A stretch of 64,000 nucleotides of DNA, from the NCBI RefSeq assembly GCF_017313275.1, contig NZ_JAFLNM010000001.1, forward strand, positions 682,001 to 746,000. The letters run 5' to 3'. The DNA is from Flagellimonas profundi. Lineage in GTDB: Bacteria > Bacteroidota > Bacteroidia > Flavobacteriales > Flavobacteriaceae. The first letter of the stretch is position 1. Every line of letters begins with the position of its first letter. The notes under the pieces are model-generated. The model did not search any database and had not been told where the DNA came from. It saw nothing but the letters and a program-made list of their open reading frames with translations. The translations under genes and the position numbers were made by a program. Below, in pieces: positions 41,886-51,278 of the stretch.

Positions 41886-43145
41886 CTACCCTTTTTTATG
41901 CTGGTCGGCCAATAATGGCCTGTCAATCCCTTTATTTGGTCGATTCAAAAAATAAACCAGTCCCATAGCACCCAAAATGGTTGTACCGGCAATAATAAAA
42001 GGATAATAAAACCCTCCCGCTATTAGCCAAGTCCCCAATACCGGACCCAAAATTTGACCGATACTATTCGTGGAACTTTGAATGGATATATTCCTTCCCG
42101 TGTTTTCCTTGGAAATCAAAGAAACTGCCGAAAGCAGGTTTGGTGTTACCATGGCTCCCCCTGCTGCGAAAATTATTATAGTAACATAAATGTATAGTTC
42201 ACCGCTCACAAAAGGGAAGACAACTAGCGAAACACCGGAAATCAATAACCCCAATGTTATTTGCTGTTTCGAGGTCAGCATTTTTTCTCCATAGGTCGCA
42301 AATACAGGCTGTAAAACTGCCATAACGGAACCACAAAGCATAAAACCAATACCCACCTGATTGGTTGTAAAGGCCAACTCATCCTTCCCATAAATTGAAA
42401 ACACGGTCTCAAACAAGGTAACCACGAACTGCATCACAAAGGACAAGAGCAACAAAATGATAAAATAGTTACTCAGGGAAAAACTGAATTTGACTGCCTC
42501 AGAAGCAATACGATTTTTTATTTCGGTATTCTTCAGCCATTTTATGATTATCAGCAATACCACAAAGCCCAAAAGAGCTGCCAAAATAAAGGGAACCGAA
42601 AAACGGTCTAAGTGGAACACTCCAAAAGAGTATGTATAGTGTAGGTTCGTTTGCGACAGAAATCCCCCCAGAACAGGGCCAAATATCACACCGGAACTGA
42701 TAGCGACCCCAGACCAGGCCATTATTTTGGTCCTTCGCTTTTCTGAAGTGATATCACTTAAATAAGCATTACTGACAGGAATAACCGCAGACGTAAAGAT
42801 GCCCCCTATGATACGGGCTATATATAGCATCGACAGGGAAGTGGCAAGACCCGTTAGCAAGTTCATCACGACAAAACCTACAAGCCCCAATAGTATTATA
42901 GGTTTACGGCCGTATTTATCGGAAAGCTTGCCCCAGACGATAACGAACAAGAGCTGGAACAATGGATAAATACTGGTTAACATTCCGATATGGAAGTTGA
43001 TAAGGTCCGTATCCAGATTGTCTTTTAGAGCCAGTCTTTCCGTGTAATAGGGCAGGGTAGGCAATAAAATACCGTACCCGAGCATTACCACAAATAAACT
43101 TAACAGCACTAAAAATATCCTGTTAAGTTTGTCCTTTCTATTCAT
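41886..43145 (-). CDS. MFS efflux transporter
   Basis: The 419-residue protein has twelve hydrophobic spans. The MFS signature in loop 2-3 is WGKLSDKYGRKPIILLGL, and WSGVAISSGVIFGPVLGGF is the motif C of drug:proton antiporters (GxxxGPxxGG). It thus belongs to the DHA1-type multidrug exporters. The start overlaps the copper ATPase stop by one base (TAATG), so it is co-translated with it. The substrate is unknown. Confidence 0.85.
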   Translation of the reverse strand: MNRKDKLNRIFLVLLSLFVVMLGYGILLPTLPYYTERLALKDNLDTDLINFHIGMLTSIYPLFQLLFVIVWGKLSDKYGRKPIILLGLVGFVVMNLLTGLATSLSMLYIARIIGGIFTSAVIPVSNAYLSDITSEKRRTKIMAWSGVAISSGVIFGPVLGGFLSQTNLHYTYSFGVFHLDRFSVPFILAALLGFVVLLIIIKWLKNTEIKNRIASEAVKFSFSLSNYFIILLLLSFVMQFVVTLFETVFSIYGKDELAFTTNQVGIGFMLCGSVMAVLQPVFATYGEKMLTSKQQITLGLLISGVSLVVFPFVSGELYIYVTIIIFAAGGAMVTPNLLSAVSLISKENTGRNISIQSSTNSIGQILGPVLGTWLIAGGFYYPFIIAGTTILGAMGLVYFLNRPNKGIDRPLLADQHKKG

Positions 43146-45295
43146 TACTTTTTCCCAATTTTTCTTTTCAACAATTGGGCGTTAATGGCTACAATAATGG
43201 TGCTCAAACTCATAAACACGGCACCAACTGCGGGACCCAGTACAAAGCCTGATGAGTACAAAACACCTGCTGCCAATGGGATGGCGACCACGTTATAGCC
43301 GGTGGCCCATATCAAGTTCTGGATCATCTTGTTGTAGGTGGCCTTGCCGAACAAAATCAAATTGGCAATATCCTGTGGGTTACTGTTTACTAGAATAATG
43401 TCGGCAGTCTCCGCAGCGACATCGGTGCCGGAGCCCACAGCTATTCCAACGTTGGCTTGTGCCAATGCAGGTGCGTCATTGACCCCATCGCCCGTCATGG
43501 CCACAAACTCTCCTTTGCTTTCCAACTCTTTTACGATTTCCACTTTTTGATGGGGTAGTACCTCGGCATAATAGCCATCCAACCCTAATTTATCGCTAAC
43601 AGCCTTGGCGGTTTTTTCATTGTCCCCGGTGGCCATCAAGACTTTGATGTTGTTCTTTTTGAAAATTTTGATGGCTTCAGCGGATTCCGGTCTAATCTCA
43701 TCCGCTAAGGCAATATAACCGACCAATTTTCCATCGATTAGAACAAAAACCACCGTTTCAGCGGCATCGCTATAGGCATCTTCAGGAATTGCAATTTTTT
43801 CATCCCTTAAATAACCCGGACTTACTACTTTCACTTGCTTACCTTCCACATTGGCCTCTACACCTTTACCAGTAATGGCATTAAAGTTTTTTGGTTTCGG
43901 GATTGTAATATTATCTTCTTTGACCTTTTTTATGATTCCAACTGCAATAGGATGTTCCGAGCTCTGTTCCAAGGCACTTGAAAGCCTTAAGATTTCTTCT
44001 GTTGAATATTCTTGTTTAACCGATTCAACTCTTGTGACACCAAAATCACCTTTGGTCAATGTTCCGGTTTTATCAAACAACAAAGCTGATATTTTTCGGG
44101 ATTCTTCAAAAGCCGTTCGATTTCTTATCAGTAAGCCATTTTGGGCGGATACTGCGGTAGATATAGCGACAACTAACGGAATGGCAAGTCCTAATGCGTG
44201 TGGGCAAGCGATAACCATAACCGTTACCATTCTCTCCAAGGCATATACAAAAGGGAAGCCTAAAATCAACCAAACTGCCAATGTGCCAAAACCAATTGCC
44301 AGGGCTATGTATGTCAACCATTTTGCCGCCCTATCGGAAAGGTTCTGCATTTTAGATTTGGTCTTTTGCGCTTCCTCAACCATTGTGATTACTTTGTTGA
44401 GATAACTGTCCTTTCCGGTATGTTCTACCTTAACCTTTAAGGTGCTATTGCCGTTTACTGAGCCTCCAATTACTTTGTCGTTCTCATCTTTTTTCACTGG
44501 CTTGGATTCCCCTGTAAGCATTGATTCATTTAAGTAACTCGAACCATCTACTATAATCCCATCAGCAGGAACTTTTTCACCTGGCTTTACTAAAATCACA
44601 TCGTCTTTTAACAAATCTTCCAAGGGAATATCTTCTATAGTATCACCCTTTACCCTGTGGGCTTCGGCGGGCATCATACTTACTAATAGCTGTAAGGCTT
44701 TTGATGCACCTAGCACACTTTTCATTTCTATCCAATGGCCTAAAAGCATAATTGCGATCAGTGTTGAAAGTTCCCAGAAAAAATCTTCACCTCTTAGTCC
44801 GAATACTGTGGCAGTACTATAAAAGTAGGCAACGCTTATGGCCATGGAAATTAGGGTCATCATTCCAGGTGCACCCTTTTTGACCTCTGACCAAAAACCT
44901 TTTAAGAAAGGCCAACCTCCATAGAAATAGACGATGGTAGATAGTGCAAATAGGATATATGGGTTTCCTGGTAAGAGAAATTCATATCCGAAAAACTCCT
45001 GTATCATTGGCGAGAAGAACAATATGGGAATGGTTAGCACGAGCGTTACCCAAAACCGTTTTCGAAAATCGGCAATCATCATTTTGTGATGGTCGTGACC
45101 CATTTGACCGTGACCTGGATTATGACCTGAATGGTCGCCAGAACCGTGATCCATTTTACTATGATCCATCTTGCTATGGTCGTCCGATTTTGGGTCTTCC
45201 ATTTTCGAGTGATCCATTTTTGAATGGTCATCTTTGTCGTGATTCATTTTAGAATGGTCCATTTTTTTGTTCTTTTGCTCTTCGTGATTGTCCAT
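43145..45295 (-). CDS. copB: CopB-type copper-exporting P1B-3 ATPase with DHSKM repeats
   Basis: The 716-residue P-type ATPase has a 75-residue N-terminal tail with five copies of DHSKM and many His/Met/Asp, instead of HMA domains. The membrane site is Cys-Pro-His (ACPHALGLAIPL near 362), the group signature of P1B-3 (Cu(II)/Ag(I)). The phosphorylation motif DKTGTLTKGD lies near 407 and the hinge GDGVNDAPA near 605. It exports copper or silver into the periplasm. The following exporter overlaps its stop. Confidence 0.9.
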   Translation of the reverse strand: MDNHEEQKNKKMDHSKMNHDKDDHSKMDHSKMEDPKSDDHSKMDHSKMDHGSGDHSGHNPGHGQMGHDHHKMMIADFRKRFWVTLVLTIPILFFSPMIQEFFGYEFLLPGNPYILFALSTIVYFYGGWPFLKGFWSEVKKGAPGMMTLISMAISVAYFYSTATVFGLRGEDFFWELSTLIAIMLLGHWIEMKSVLGASKALQLLVSMMPAEAHRVKGDTIEDIPLEDLLKDDVILVKPGEKVPADGIIVDGSSYLNESMLTGESKPVKKDENDKVIGGSVNGNSTLKVKVEHTGKDSYLNKVITMVEEAQKTKSKMQNLSDRAAKWLTYIALAIGFGTLAVWLILGFPFVYALERMVTVMVIACPHALGLAIPLVVAISTAVSAQNGLLIRNRTAFEESRKISALLFDKTGTLTKGDFGVTRVESVKQEYSTEEILRLSSALEQSSEHPIAVGIIKKVKEDNITIPKPKNFNAITGKGVEANVEGKQVKVVSPGYLRDEKIAIPEDAYSDAAETVVFVLIDGKLVGYIALADEIRPESAEAIKIFKKNNIKVLMATGDNEKTAKAVSDKLGLDGYYAEVLPHQKVEIVKELESKGEFVAMTGDGVNDAPALAQANVGIAVGSGTDVAAETADIILVNSNPQDIANLILFGKATYNKMIQNLIWATGYNVVAIPLAAGVLYSSGFVLGPAVGAVFMSLSTIIVAINAQLLKRKIGKK

Positions 45296-45312
45296 AGTAT
45301 TCTATTTAAGGG

Positions 45313-45606
45313 TTATCGTAATTTTTTTCGCATTGCTTCCGAGATATTTTCAGCATAGACCCCATAGGCATCTACCAAAAGCCCCTTTATACCATCTTTT
45401 GATGAAATGGCATAAAGAACACTGTTATCGTCCGTACTGCTCATACCTTCAAAACGATGGGTTTCATCCACATCAAATTCTTCGGGATGGATTTCCAATT
45501 CCAATGAAGCACATTTTATACAGTCGGGGGCCAAATTGAAATCATAGGTATATCCCCTGATCTGTAAGTCATTAATTGCTTCTGATAGGGTGTCATAGTT
45601 TCTCAT
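45313..45606 (-). CDS. Small protein of the 'phosphoribosylpyrophosphate synthetase' label
   Basis: The 97-residue protein opens MRNYDTLSEAINDLQIRGYT, with HPEEFDVDETHRFEGMSSTD and SVLYAISSKDGIKGLLVDAY later. These match a small conserved Bacteroidota family that public annotation often labels phosphoribosylpyrophosphate synthetase, though it has no PRPP-binding loop. The real enzyme of that name lies at 46260-47153 in the same operon. Cytosolic; actual function unknown. Confidence 0.7.
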   Translation of the reverse strand: MRNYDTLSEAINDLQIRGYTYDFNLAPDCIKCASLELEIHPEEFDVDETHRFEGMSSTDDNSVLYAISSKDGIKGLLVDAYGVYAENISEAMRKKLR

Positions 45607-45609
45607 AAT

Positions 45610-46263
45610 TTATTGTTTGTATGTCATCGTAAAATAGCTGCCGTCTTTCTCGGTAAATTTCTGGAATGATAACAAGTTCTCACTTGTAAGTTTTTCACTT
45701 GCAACATAGTCCAATTGTTTAATTCGTATACCAATGGCATAGGCCTTAATATTGATTTTGGATTTGATTGTTTTCCCATTTCCGTTAGATTCCAACACGC
45801 GGTCATAAATTTTAATCTTACTGTTGGAACCAAAGAAGTTCAACAATCCCGAATCAAAGCTCATTTCGAGTTCAACATTCTCTAAGTTCCCAAGGTCATA
45901 GAGTTCCTTGAAATTTTTGGACACTGTATTGATTTCGGTTTCCTTGGATTTTGGCTTTGAAAAAGGGAAGGCCATTACTATAATACTGGATTCATCCGGT
46001 TTGCATCGGTAAGTGGTGGTATATTTATCGGTCGGGGTGCCTTTTTCATCAAAAAGCTCGGTTGTGACAACAATTTCATAGTAACCATTGGCTTCTTTTA
46101 GCTTTCCGGCTTTAAAAGTTTGCTTGTTCAGAAAGTCTCCATTTTTATCAAAATTTTCCCGTACCACCAATCTATCGGACAATTGTCCAATCAACATTTT
46201 ATCTTGTGGGTATGCGGAAAAAATCATAAAAACGTATACTATTAAGTGCAATCCTATTTTCAT
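45610..46263 (-). CDS. Exported hypothetical protein (217 aa)
   Basis: A signal peptide (residues 1-18, LIVYVFMIFSAYPQ) is followed by a beta-rich domain with no motif known to me: YEIVVTTELFDEKGTPTDKY and SFDSGLLNFFGSNSKIKIYD are typical stretches. Its ATG overlaps the PRPP synthetase stop by four bases, which couples a periplasmic protein to a nucleotide-metabolism gene. The reason is unknown. Confidence 0.6.
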   Translation of the reverse strand: MKIGLHLIVYVFMIFSAYPQDKMLIGQLSDRLVVRENFDKNGDFLNKQTFKAGKLKEANGYYEIVVTTELFDEKGTPTDKYTTTYRCKPDESSIIVMAFPFSKPKSKETEINTVSKNFKELYDLGNLENVELEMSFDSGLLNFFGSNSKIKIYDRVLESNGNGKTIKSKINIKAYAIGIRIKQLDYVASEKLTSENLLSFQKFTEKDGSYFTMTYKQ

Positions 46264-47153
46264 ATGTGGTGCATCAACTCTTTTACTTCCTTGGCGATCA
46301 CATCGCTCAAATCAATTTTATTTGACTGGTGTGGAATCGTGTTGCAGGTAATGATGTCCTCCACATAAGCGTCCCACAAATCTTGATAGGCATTTCCTGA
46401 AAATACGGCATGAATGCCAATGCATATTGCAGGTTTCATTCCCGCACTTTTCAAATGCTCCGTAGTTTCTATCATGGTCCGGGCCGTAGAAATGATGTCG
46501 TCTACTAAAACTGGCGTCGCTTCCTTATATTTATCTACATCGGGAACGGAAACTTCAACATCACGGTCGCCATGGCGGACCTTTTGTAACACCGTGAAGG
46601 GTACTCCCGCTTTTTTTGCCACATCGGAAACCCATTGCTCACTTTCGGAATCGGGCCCGATAAGTACCGGATTATGAATGTTCTCCTTGATGTATTTGGA
46701 GATTTCGTCCGCTGCATGAATGACCCTGTTCGGAATGTTGTATACCTCGCCCAACGAATGTATTCTATGTAGATGCGGGTCAATGGTCGTGATGCTATCT
46801 GCAAAACCAGAAATCAATTTTCCGAAAAACCCAGAAGTAACCCCTTCGCCCTTATGAAAAACCTTGTCTTGCCGCATATAGGCCAAATAGGGAGCCACCA
46901 AGCATGTGCACATCGCGCCCAAAGATTTTGCGGTGTGGCTTAAAAAATACAATGGCAATAGTTTTTCATCGGGTTCGTGCAAGGTGCAGACCATGATTAC
47001 ACATTTGTCTTTTACATCGGAAAGGATACGCGTGTAGGATTCCCCATCCGGAAATTTGCGTATGGTACATTCCCCGATTTCCGCTTTCATTTTCTCTGCC
47101 AATAATTCCGTGAGTTCTTGGTTTCCCAGAAGACTGAATAATATAGTTTTCAT
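46260..47153 (-). CDS. prs: Ribose-phosphate pyrophosphokinase-like enzyme
   Basis: The 297-residue protein resembles PRPP synthetase in its start (ILFSLLGNQELTELLAEKM, then RKFPDGESYTRI). The ATP-binding region is YMRQDKVF and the PRPP loop is TPVLVDDIISTARTMIET near 215. It is shorter (about 297 versus 310-315) than the housekeeping enzyme, and its GITS-like stretch is altered. It converts ribose 5-phosphate and ATP to PRPP and AMP. It neighbours an AMP/thymidine phosphorylase 12 bases away, so the two probably act on a shared ribose-phosphate pool. Confidence 0.82.
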   Translation of the reverse strand: MKTILFSLLGNQELTELLAEKMKAEIGECTIRKFPDGESYTRILSDVKDKCVIMVCTLHEPDEKLLPLYFLSHTAKSLGAMCTCLVAPYLAYMRQDKVFHKGEGVTSGFFGKLISGFADSITTIDPHLHRIHSLGEVYNIPNRVIHAADEISKYIKENIHNPVLIGPDSESEQWVSDVAKKAGVPFTVLQKVRHGDRDVEVSVPDVDKYKEATPVLVDDIISTARTMIETTEHLKSAGMKPAICIGIHAVFSGNAYQDLWDAYVEDIITCNTIPHQSNKIDLSDVIAKEVKELMHHI

Positions 47154-47164
47154 TTGTCCTTTTT

Positions 47165-48667
47165 TTATTCTATTGTTATAATATCGTCATGGTTCTCATA
47201 ATATTCCAAGGCATAATTCAACTCACCTTGCGATTCTGCAAAGAGCGTATACAGCAACTGGCCTTTTTCTATTTCATCGTTCAAATGAACGTTCAGTAAA
47301 ATACCGGCAGATTTTGATTGGGGCGCACCTGAAAGTTTGGCGAGTTTTGCAATCTTTCTATTGTCAATACGCCGTAAAACACCTGTTTTTTTGGCTTTTA
47401 TTTCGAATTTATAAGGTTTTAGGAGAGGTTGTTTAAAATTACCTTGGGCTTTACAGATAGCGAGAAATTTGTTATATGCCTTACCTGATTCCAATAGCCC
47501 TCTGGCGGTTTGCTTTCCTTTTCCCGATTCGATTTCGCCAGAAAGCTCTAACAGCTCGCCCGCCAACAGAACTGCCCTTTCTCTTAGGTCTTTCGGTGCA
47601 TCAACTTCATTCTTGAGTACACTAAGGATGTCCATTGCTTCAAGGGCTGGACCAATACCTCTGCCGACAGGCTGTGTGCCATCTGTAATAACTACTCTTG
47701 TAGTAAGGCCAACAGCTTTGCCCACGACTTCGAGATGTTCCTTAAGCTTCATGGCAGCGTCATTGGTACGAACCTTGGCCGTTTCGCCGACAGGAATATC
47801 AATGACCACATGGGTAGAACCTGCTGCCGCTTTTTTGGAAAGAACCGATGCAATCAACTGCCCTTCGCTATCAATATCCAAGGCTTTTTCAATTTTGATG
47901 AGCATATCATCTGCCGGACTTAATTGGGCGGTACCCCCCCAAACAAAACATCCGCCTTCTTTTTCAACAACTGCTTTGATTTCTTCCAAAGAAAGGGTAA
48001 CATTGGTCAATACCTCCATGGTATCGGCTGTTCCTGCCGGGGAAGTAATGGCTCTCGATGATGTTTTGGGCATGGTAAGCCCGTAGGCTGCAACAATGGC
48101 TACAACGATGGGTGTTGTTCGGTTTCCTGGCAAGCCACCGATACAATGTTTATCGACTACGATTTTTTTGTTCCAATCCAATTGTTTTCCAGAAGCTATC
48201 ATGGCTTGTGTGAGATTCGAGATTTCATTGACATCCAATCTATTTCCGGCACAGGCCGTAATAAAAGCCGAAAGATGAATGTTGGAGTAATCTCCTTCAA
48301 CAATATCTGTAATGATTTCTTCGAAGGCCGTATAAGCTAGTTTTTGATTGTAGATTTTGGCCCTTACATGGCTTAACGAATCTATAGGTTCCAAGTGCGA
48401 CACCCTTAGTGTTTCATTTCCGGACACTTTTAATTTTTTCGCCGCCGCTTCCGATAAGCCTATCTCTCCGGCTAGCAGCACATCCGACGTTATTACATTA
48501 AGACTGGCAACGATGGAAGTATTGAAATTGGATACCCGGATTCTGGTTAATGCTTCAAAACCTTCGGAAACACAGACATGGCAATCTTCCCGCATATAAA
48601 CCACATGTTCGTTCTGTGTATAAATGCCCAAGTGTTTATATTTTAAAGTACTCGATTTTTCTTCCAT
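47165..48667 (-). CDS. Thymidine/AMP phosphorylase family enzyme (archaeal-type length)
   Basis: The 500-residue protein has an N-terminal extension of about 85 residues before the phosphorylase core. The core's phosphate site VDKHCIGGLPGNRTTP (Lys173-His174) and a later MPKTSSRAITSPAGTADTME stretch match the archaeal AMP-phosphorylase-like group. The 500-residue length matches it too; classic thymidine phosphorylase has about 440. Such enzymes split AMP, CMP or UMP with phosphate to release a base and ribose 1,5-bisphosphate. No R15P isomerase or RuBisCO is in the window, so the fate of the sugar is open. The substrate is inferred. Confidence 0.8.
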   Translation of the reverse strand: MEEKSSTLKYKHLGIYTQNEHVVYMREDCHVCVSEGFEALTRIRVSNFNTSIVASLNVITSDVLLAGEIGLSEAAAKKLKVSGNETLRVSHLEPIDSLSHVRAKIYNQKLAYTAFEEIITDIVEGDYSNIHLSAFITACAGNRLDVNEISNLTQAMIASGKQLDWNKKIVVDKHCIGGLPGNRTTPIVVAIVAAYGLTMPKTSSRAITSPAGTADTMEVLTNVTLSLEEIKAVVEKEGGCFVWGGTAQLSPADDMLIKIEKALDIDSEGQLIASVLSKKAAAGSTHVVIDIPVGETAKVRTNDAAMKLKEHLEVVGKAVGLTTRVVITDGTQPVGRGIGPALEAMDILSVLKNEVDAPKDLRERAVLLAGELLELSGEIESGKGKQTARGLLESGKAYNKFLAICKAQGNFKQPLLKPYKFEIKAKKTGVLRRIDNRKIAKLAKLSGAPQSKSAGILLNVHLNDEIEKGQLLYTLFAESQGELNYALEYYENHDDIITIE

Positions 48668-48736
48668 AACCTTTTCGTTATTTTATTTTTAATAGTGTTG
48701 GTGATGCCACCAATAGTATTCCTATAATCTAGTCCA

Positions 48737-50128
48737 TTAACTGTTTTGAAAAGTTTCTACGGATTCAATGCTATATAATTTGGGAATTTCAGAATCCCAA
48801 TCATAAGTTTCCTTAATGCCTTTTTGCAATGCCTCCGCACCTTCCTTCTCTCCGTGAACAATAAATATCCTTTCCGGTTTCTGTTCGACCTTGCTTAGCC
48901 AATCCAATAGTTCGGCATGGTCGGCATGCGCCGAAAGCCCTTCTATTTCTGCCACCTCCATTTGAAAGGATACTGTTTTTCCGTACACTCTCAATTCCCT
49001 GTCGCCGTCCAACAATTTCCGTCCCCGAGTACCTTCTGCTTGATACCCAACAAAAAGCAAGGTGTTTTTTGGTTTTTGCGCCTGGGTTTCCAAGTAATTA
49101 AGCATTCTACCTCCCGTGAGCATTCCGCTTCCAGCGATGACGATTTTAGGTGTATCATCGCTTCTCAATTCCATTGTTTCCCGATAACTGCTTACGACCG
49201 TAAAGTGCGAACATATTTCGTCACACTCAGCATCTTCCAACCTATGCCAGTCTCTAGTTCGATGGAACAGTTCCAGTACGTTGGCCCCCATCGGGCTGTC
49301 CATAATCATCTGTACTTTGGGAATTTTATTTTGTTTTAACAACCTCCAAAATATCAGCATCATCAATTGGGCACGCTCTACGGAAAAACTTGGTATGAAA
49401 AGGCTTCCGCCCCTTTCAATGGTTTTGTTGACCAATTTTTCAATTTCGGGAAGTGCCTCCGCCTCTTCGGGATGAAACCTGCCGCCATAGGTCGATTCTA
49501 TAAAAAGAACATCCGCCTTTTTTGGTTTTAGCGGTGGATATAGCAATAAATCGTTGGTTCTGCCGATATCCCCTGAAAAAACAAAACGTTTTCCGAGAAC
49601 ATCCAATTCAATGTAGGTAGCACCTAGGATATGGCCGTTGTACTGAAATCTAGCCTTTATGTTTTTCATTAAGGGCAGCCATTGGCCGGGGGGTACTCCC
49701 TTAAAAAAGGGAACGGTTTTTTCAACATCCTTTAAGTCATAAAGTGGTTCGGCGGGGCTGTGTTTGGAATAACCTTCCTTATTGGCCCGTTCGGCTTCCT
49801 GTTCTTGAATCTTGGCACTATCGTTCAATATGATTTTGGCAATGTCCAGGGTGGGGTACGTTCCATAAATGGGCCCCTTAAAACCCTGTTTGACCAATCT
49901 GGGCAGATAGCCTGTATGGTCCATGTGCCCATGCGTAAGCAAGACCGCATCAATTTCCGAGACTTCAACGGGTGGATACTCCCAGTTTTTTAGACGTAGT
50001 TCTTTTAGCCCTTGAAAAAGACCACAATCAATCAAGATTTTGCGTTCGCCGGTATCCAAGAGATATTTTGAACCGGTAACGGTTCCAGCAGCTCCTAAAA
50101 AGTGAATGTTTATTTTGTTGTTTTTCAT
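48737..50128 (-). CDS. Beta-CASP metallo-beta-lactamase RNA-processing exonuclease
   Basis: The 463-residue protein has the metallo-beta-lactamase motif LLTHGHMDHTGYLP (His66, His68, Asp70, His71), the early strand HFLGAAGTVTGSKYLLD and a beta-CASP region (about 205-330, IPSFSVERAQLM). The closing His sites are LSAHADHAELLDWL and IFIVHGEKEGAE. It resembles archaeal/bacterial CPSF73-like ribonucleases with an RNA-specificity domain. It probably cleaves or trims RNA in a stress response. It precedes the phosphorylase gene by 70 bases. Confidence 0.85.
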   Translation of the reverse strand: MKNNKINIHFLGAAGTVTGSKYLLDTGERKILIDCGLFQGLKELRLKNWEYPPVEVSEIDAVLLTHGHMDHTGYLPRLVKQGFKGPIYGTYPTLDIAKIILNDSAKIQEQEAERANKEGYSKHSPAEPLYDLKDVEKTVPFFKGVPPGQWLPLMKNIKARFQYNGHILGATYIELDVLGKRFVFSGDIGRTNDLLLYPPLKPKKADVLFIESTYGGRFHPEEAEALPEIEKLVNKTIERGGSLFIPSFSVERAQLMMLIFWRLLKQNKIPKVQMIMDSPMGANVLELFHRTRDWHRLEDAECDEICSHFTVVSSYRETMELRSDDTPKIVIAGSGMLTGGRMLNYLETQAQKPKNTLLFVGYQAEGTRGRKLLDGDRELRVYGKTVSFQMEVAEIEGLSAHADHAELLDWLSKVEQKPERIFIVHGEKEGAEALQKGIKETYDWDSEIPKLYSIESVETFQNS

Positions 50129-50141
50129 TTATAGTACCCGT

Positions 50142-50396
50142 TTAGTGTCCCCCACAGCAGGAAGGTGTGTTCCCTTTATCTTGGTCCGGTTGGCATAACT
50201 CCGCTATTTCTTTGTAGAGATCATGAAAATCCTCTTTGATGAGAAGGGCTAGTTTCTTGGTGGATTTGGGTTCGGAGTTTACCATCTCCAGTAATGTTTC
50301 GAAGGCCTCTTCAAGTAAGCTTGGATCATCTTCCATTGCTTGGTAAAATGGCTCTAGGTCTATACTGTTCTGTTTTTGTAATGTTTCTGTTCTCAT
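50142..50396 (-). CDS. Small acidic helical protein with C-terminal Cys pair
   Basis: The 84-residue protein is helical and acidic (MEDDPSLLEEAFETLLEMVN) and ends with KGNTPSCCGGH, a Cys-Cys-x-x-His tail that may bind metal. No known family. It lies 14 bases upstream of the beta-CASP gene, so it is probably its partner or regulator. Confidence 0.5.
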   Translation of the reverse strand: MRTETLQKQNSIDLEPFYQAMEDDPSLLEEAFETLLEMVNSEPKSTKKLALLIKEDFHDLYKEIAELCQPDQDKGNTPSCCGGH

Positions 50397-50432
50397 CTGT
50401 TTTCTTTTTAGGATTGATCAATGTTTATTGGT

Positions 50433-51275
50433 TTAATGTGCTGTGCATAATTCTTCTGAATCTTCGAGAATTTTTTTTTGTCGTTGCTTGGCGATACCTA
50501 TTTGCCCCAAAAATGATGGGTTTTCGCTAATGTCCTTGCAGAGCACAATGCCCTTATCCAATAATTTGGATTTCTCGGCCTTTGTCAATGTTGTTAAAGA
50601 GGTTAAGGGATGTAGGCCGGATCTGTCTATGCGTTCTTTCAGACCGTTCCCTTTCGGATAATCCCAACTTGTAAGCATCAGCCCAACACAGGTACCATAT
50701 TGTATGGCATCGGTGGTAAAGCGGGTATTGGTATAAACACCCCCTTGATGAAACTTGGTTTTATGGCCTTGCTGTTTTTCCCATTGTTTTTCCACATCCA
50801 AAAATCTTGAATGGATATAGAGCGGGATTTTCACATTGCAAAACCGGCCCTGATCACTATGGTATTTACATTCAATCATATAATGCTTGTTGTCTTTTTC
50901 AGCTATCACATCCACTTCATGCTGTACACAATTGCCTTGAACGATTACCCCGACTTTTGTATCAAAACCTTCTTGACTCAATAGGGCCCCAACAAATTTT
51001 TCAAAGGGATAACCCGAAGGCCCGAGTTCCATAAGGGCTTTTTTTAGTTTATACCGCGAAGCGCTCACACGGGCCTTGCTCTTTAGCATCCTAAAGGCAC
51101 TTCGGTATATTTCTTTGGTGGTCATGCCATGGGATACCCTGTCCCTAATTTCATTGGCAATTTCTTGAACAAGCGTTTCGTCAGCCTTTGAACGGCGCAA
51201 TGATTTGATGAGCTTTTTGATATCGAATTCCTCAAGTTCACCGGAATATTTTCTTATCTGTACCTGCTGGGTCAT
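50433..51275 (-). CDS. ATP-cone plus Mrr/PD-(D/E)xK nuclease-like protein
   Basis: The 280-residue protein begins with an ATP-cone (about 4-88, IRKYSGELEEFDIKKLIKSL), the nucleotide-sensing domain of ribonucleotide reductase and NrdR. It then has a restriction-endonuclease-like region (about 88-215) with HEVDVIAEKDNKHYMIECKY: Asp122, Glu135 and Lys137 form the D-(x)-E-x-K core. Nucleotide binding may thus control a nuclease. It is followed after 36 bases by the small CC-tail protein and preceded by a Usp gene. Confidence 0.8.
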   Translation of the reverse strand: MTQQVQIRKYSGELEEFDIKKLIKSLRRSKADETLVQEIANEIRDRVSHGMTTKEIYRSAFRMLKSKARVSASRYKLKKALMELGPSGYPFEKFVGALLSQEGFDTKVGVIVQGNCVQHEVDVIAEKDNKHYMIECKYHSDQGRFCNVKIPLYIHSRFLDVEKQWEKQQGHKTKFHQGGVYTNTRFTTDAIQYGTCVGLMLTSWDYPKGNGLKERIDRSGLHPLTSLTTLTKAEKSKLLDKGIVLCKDISENPSFLGQIGIAKQRQKKILEDSEELCTAH

Positions 51276-51278
51276 TCT

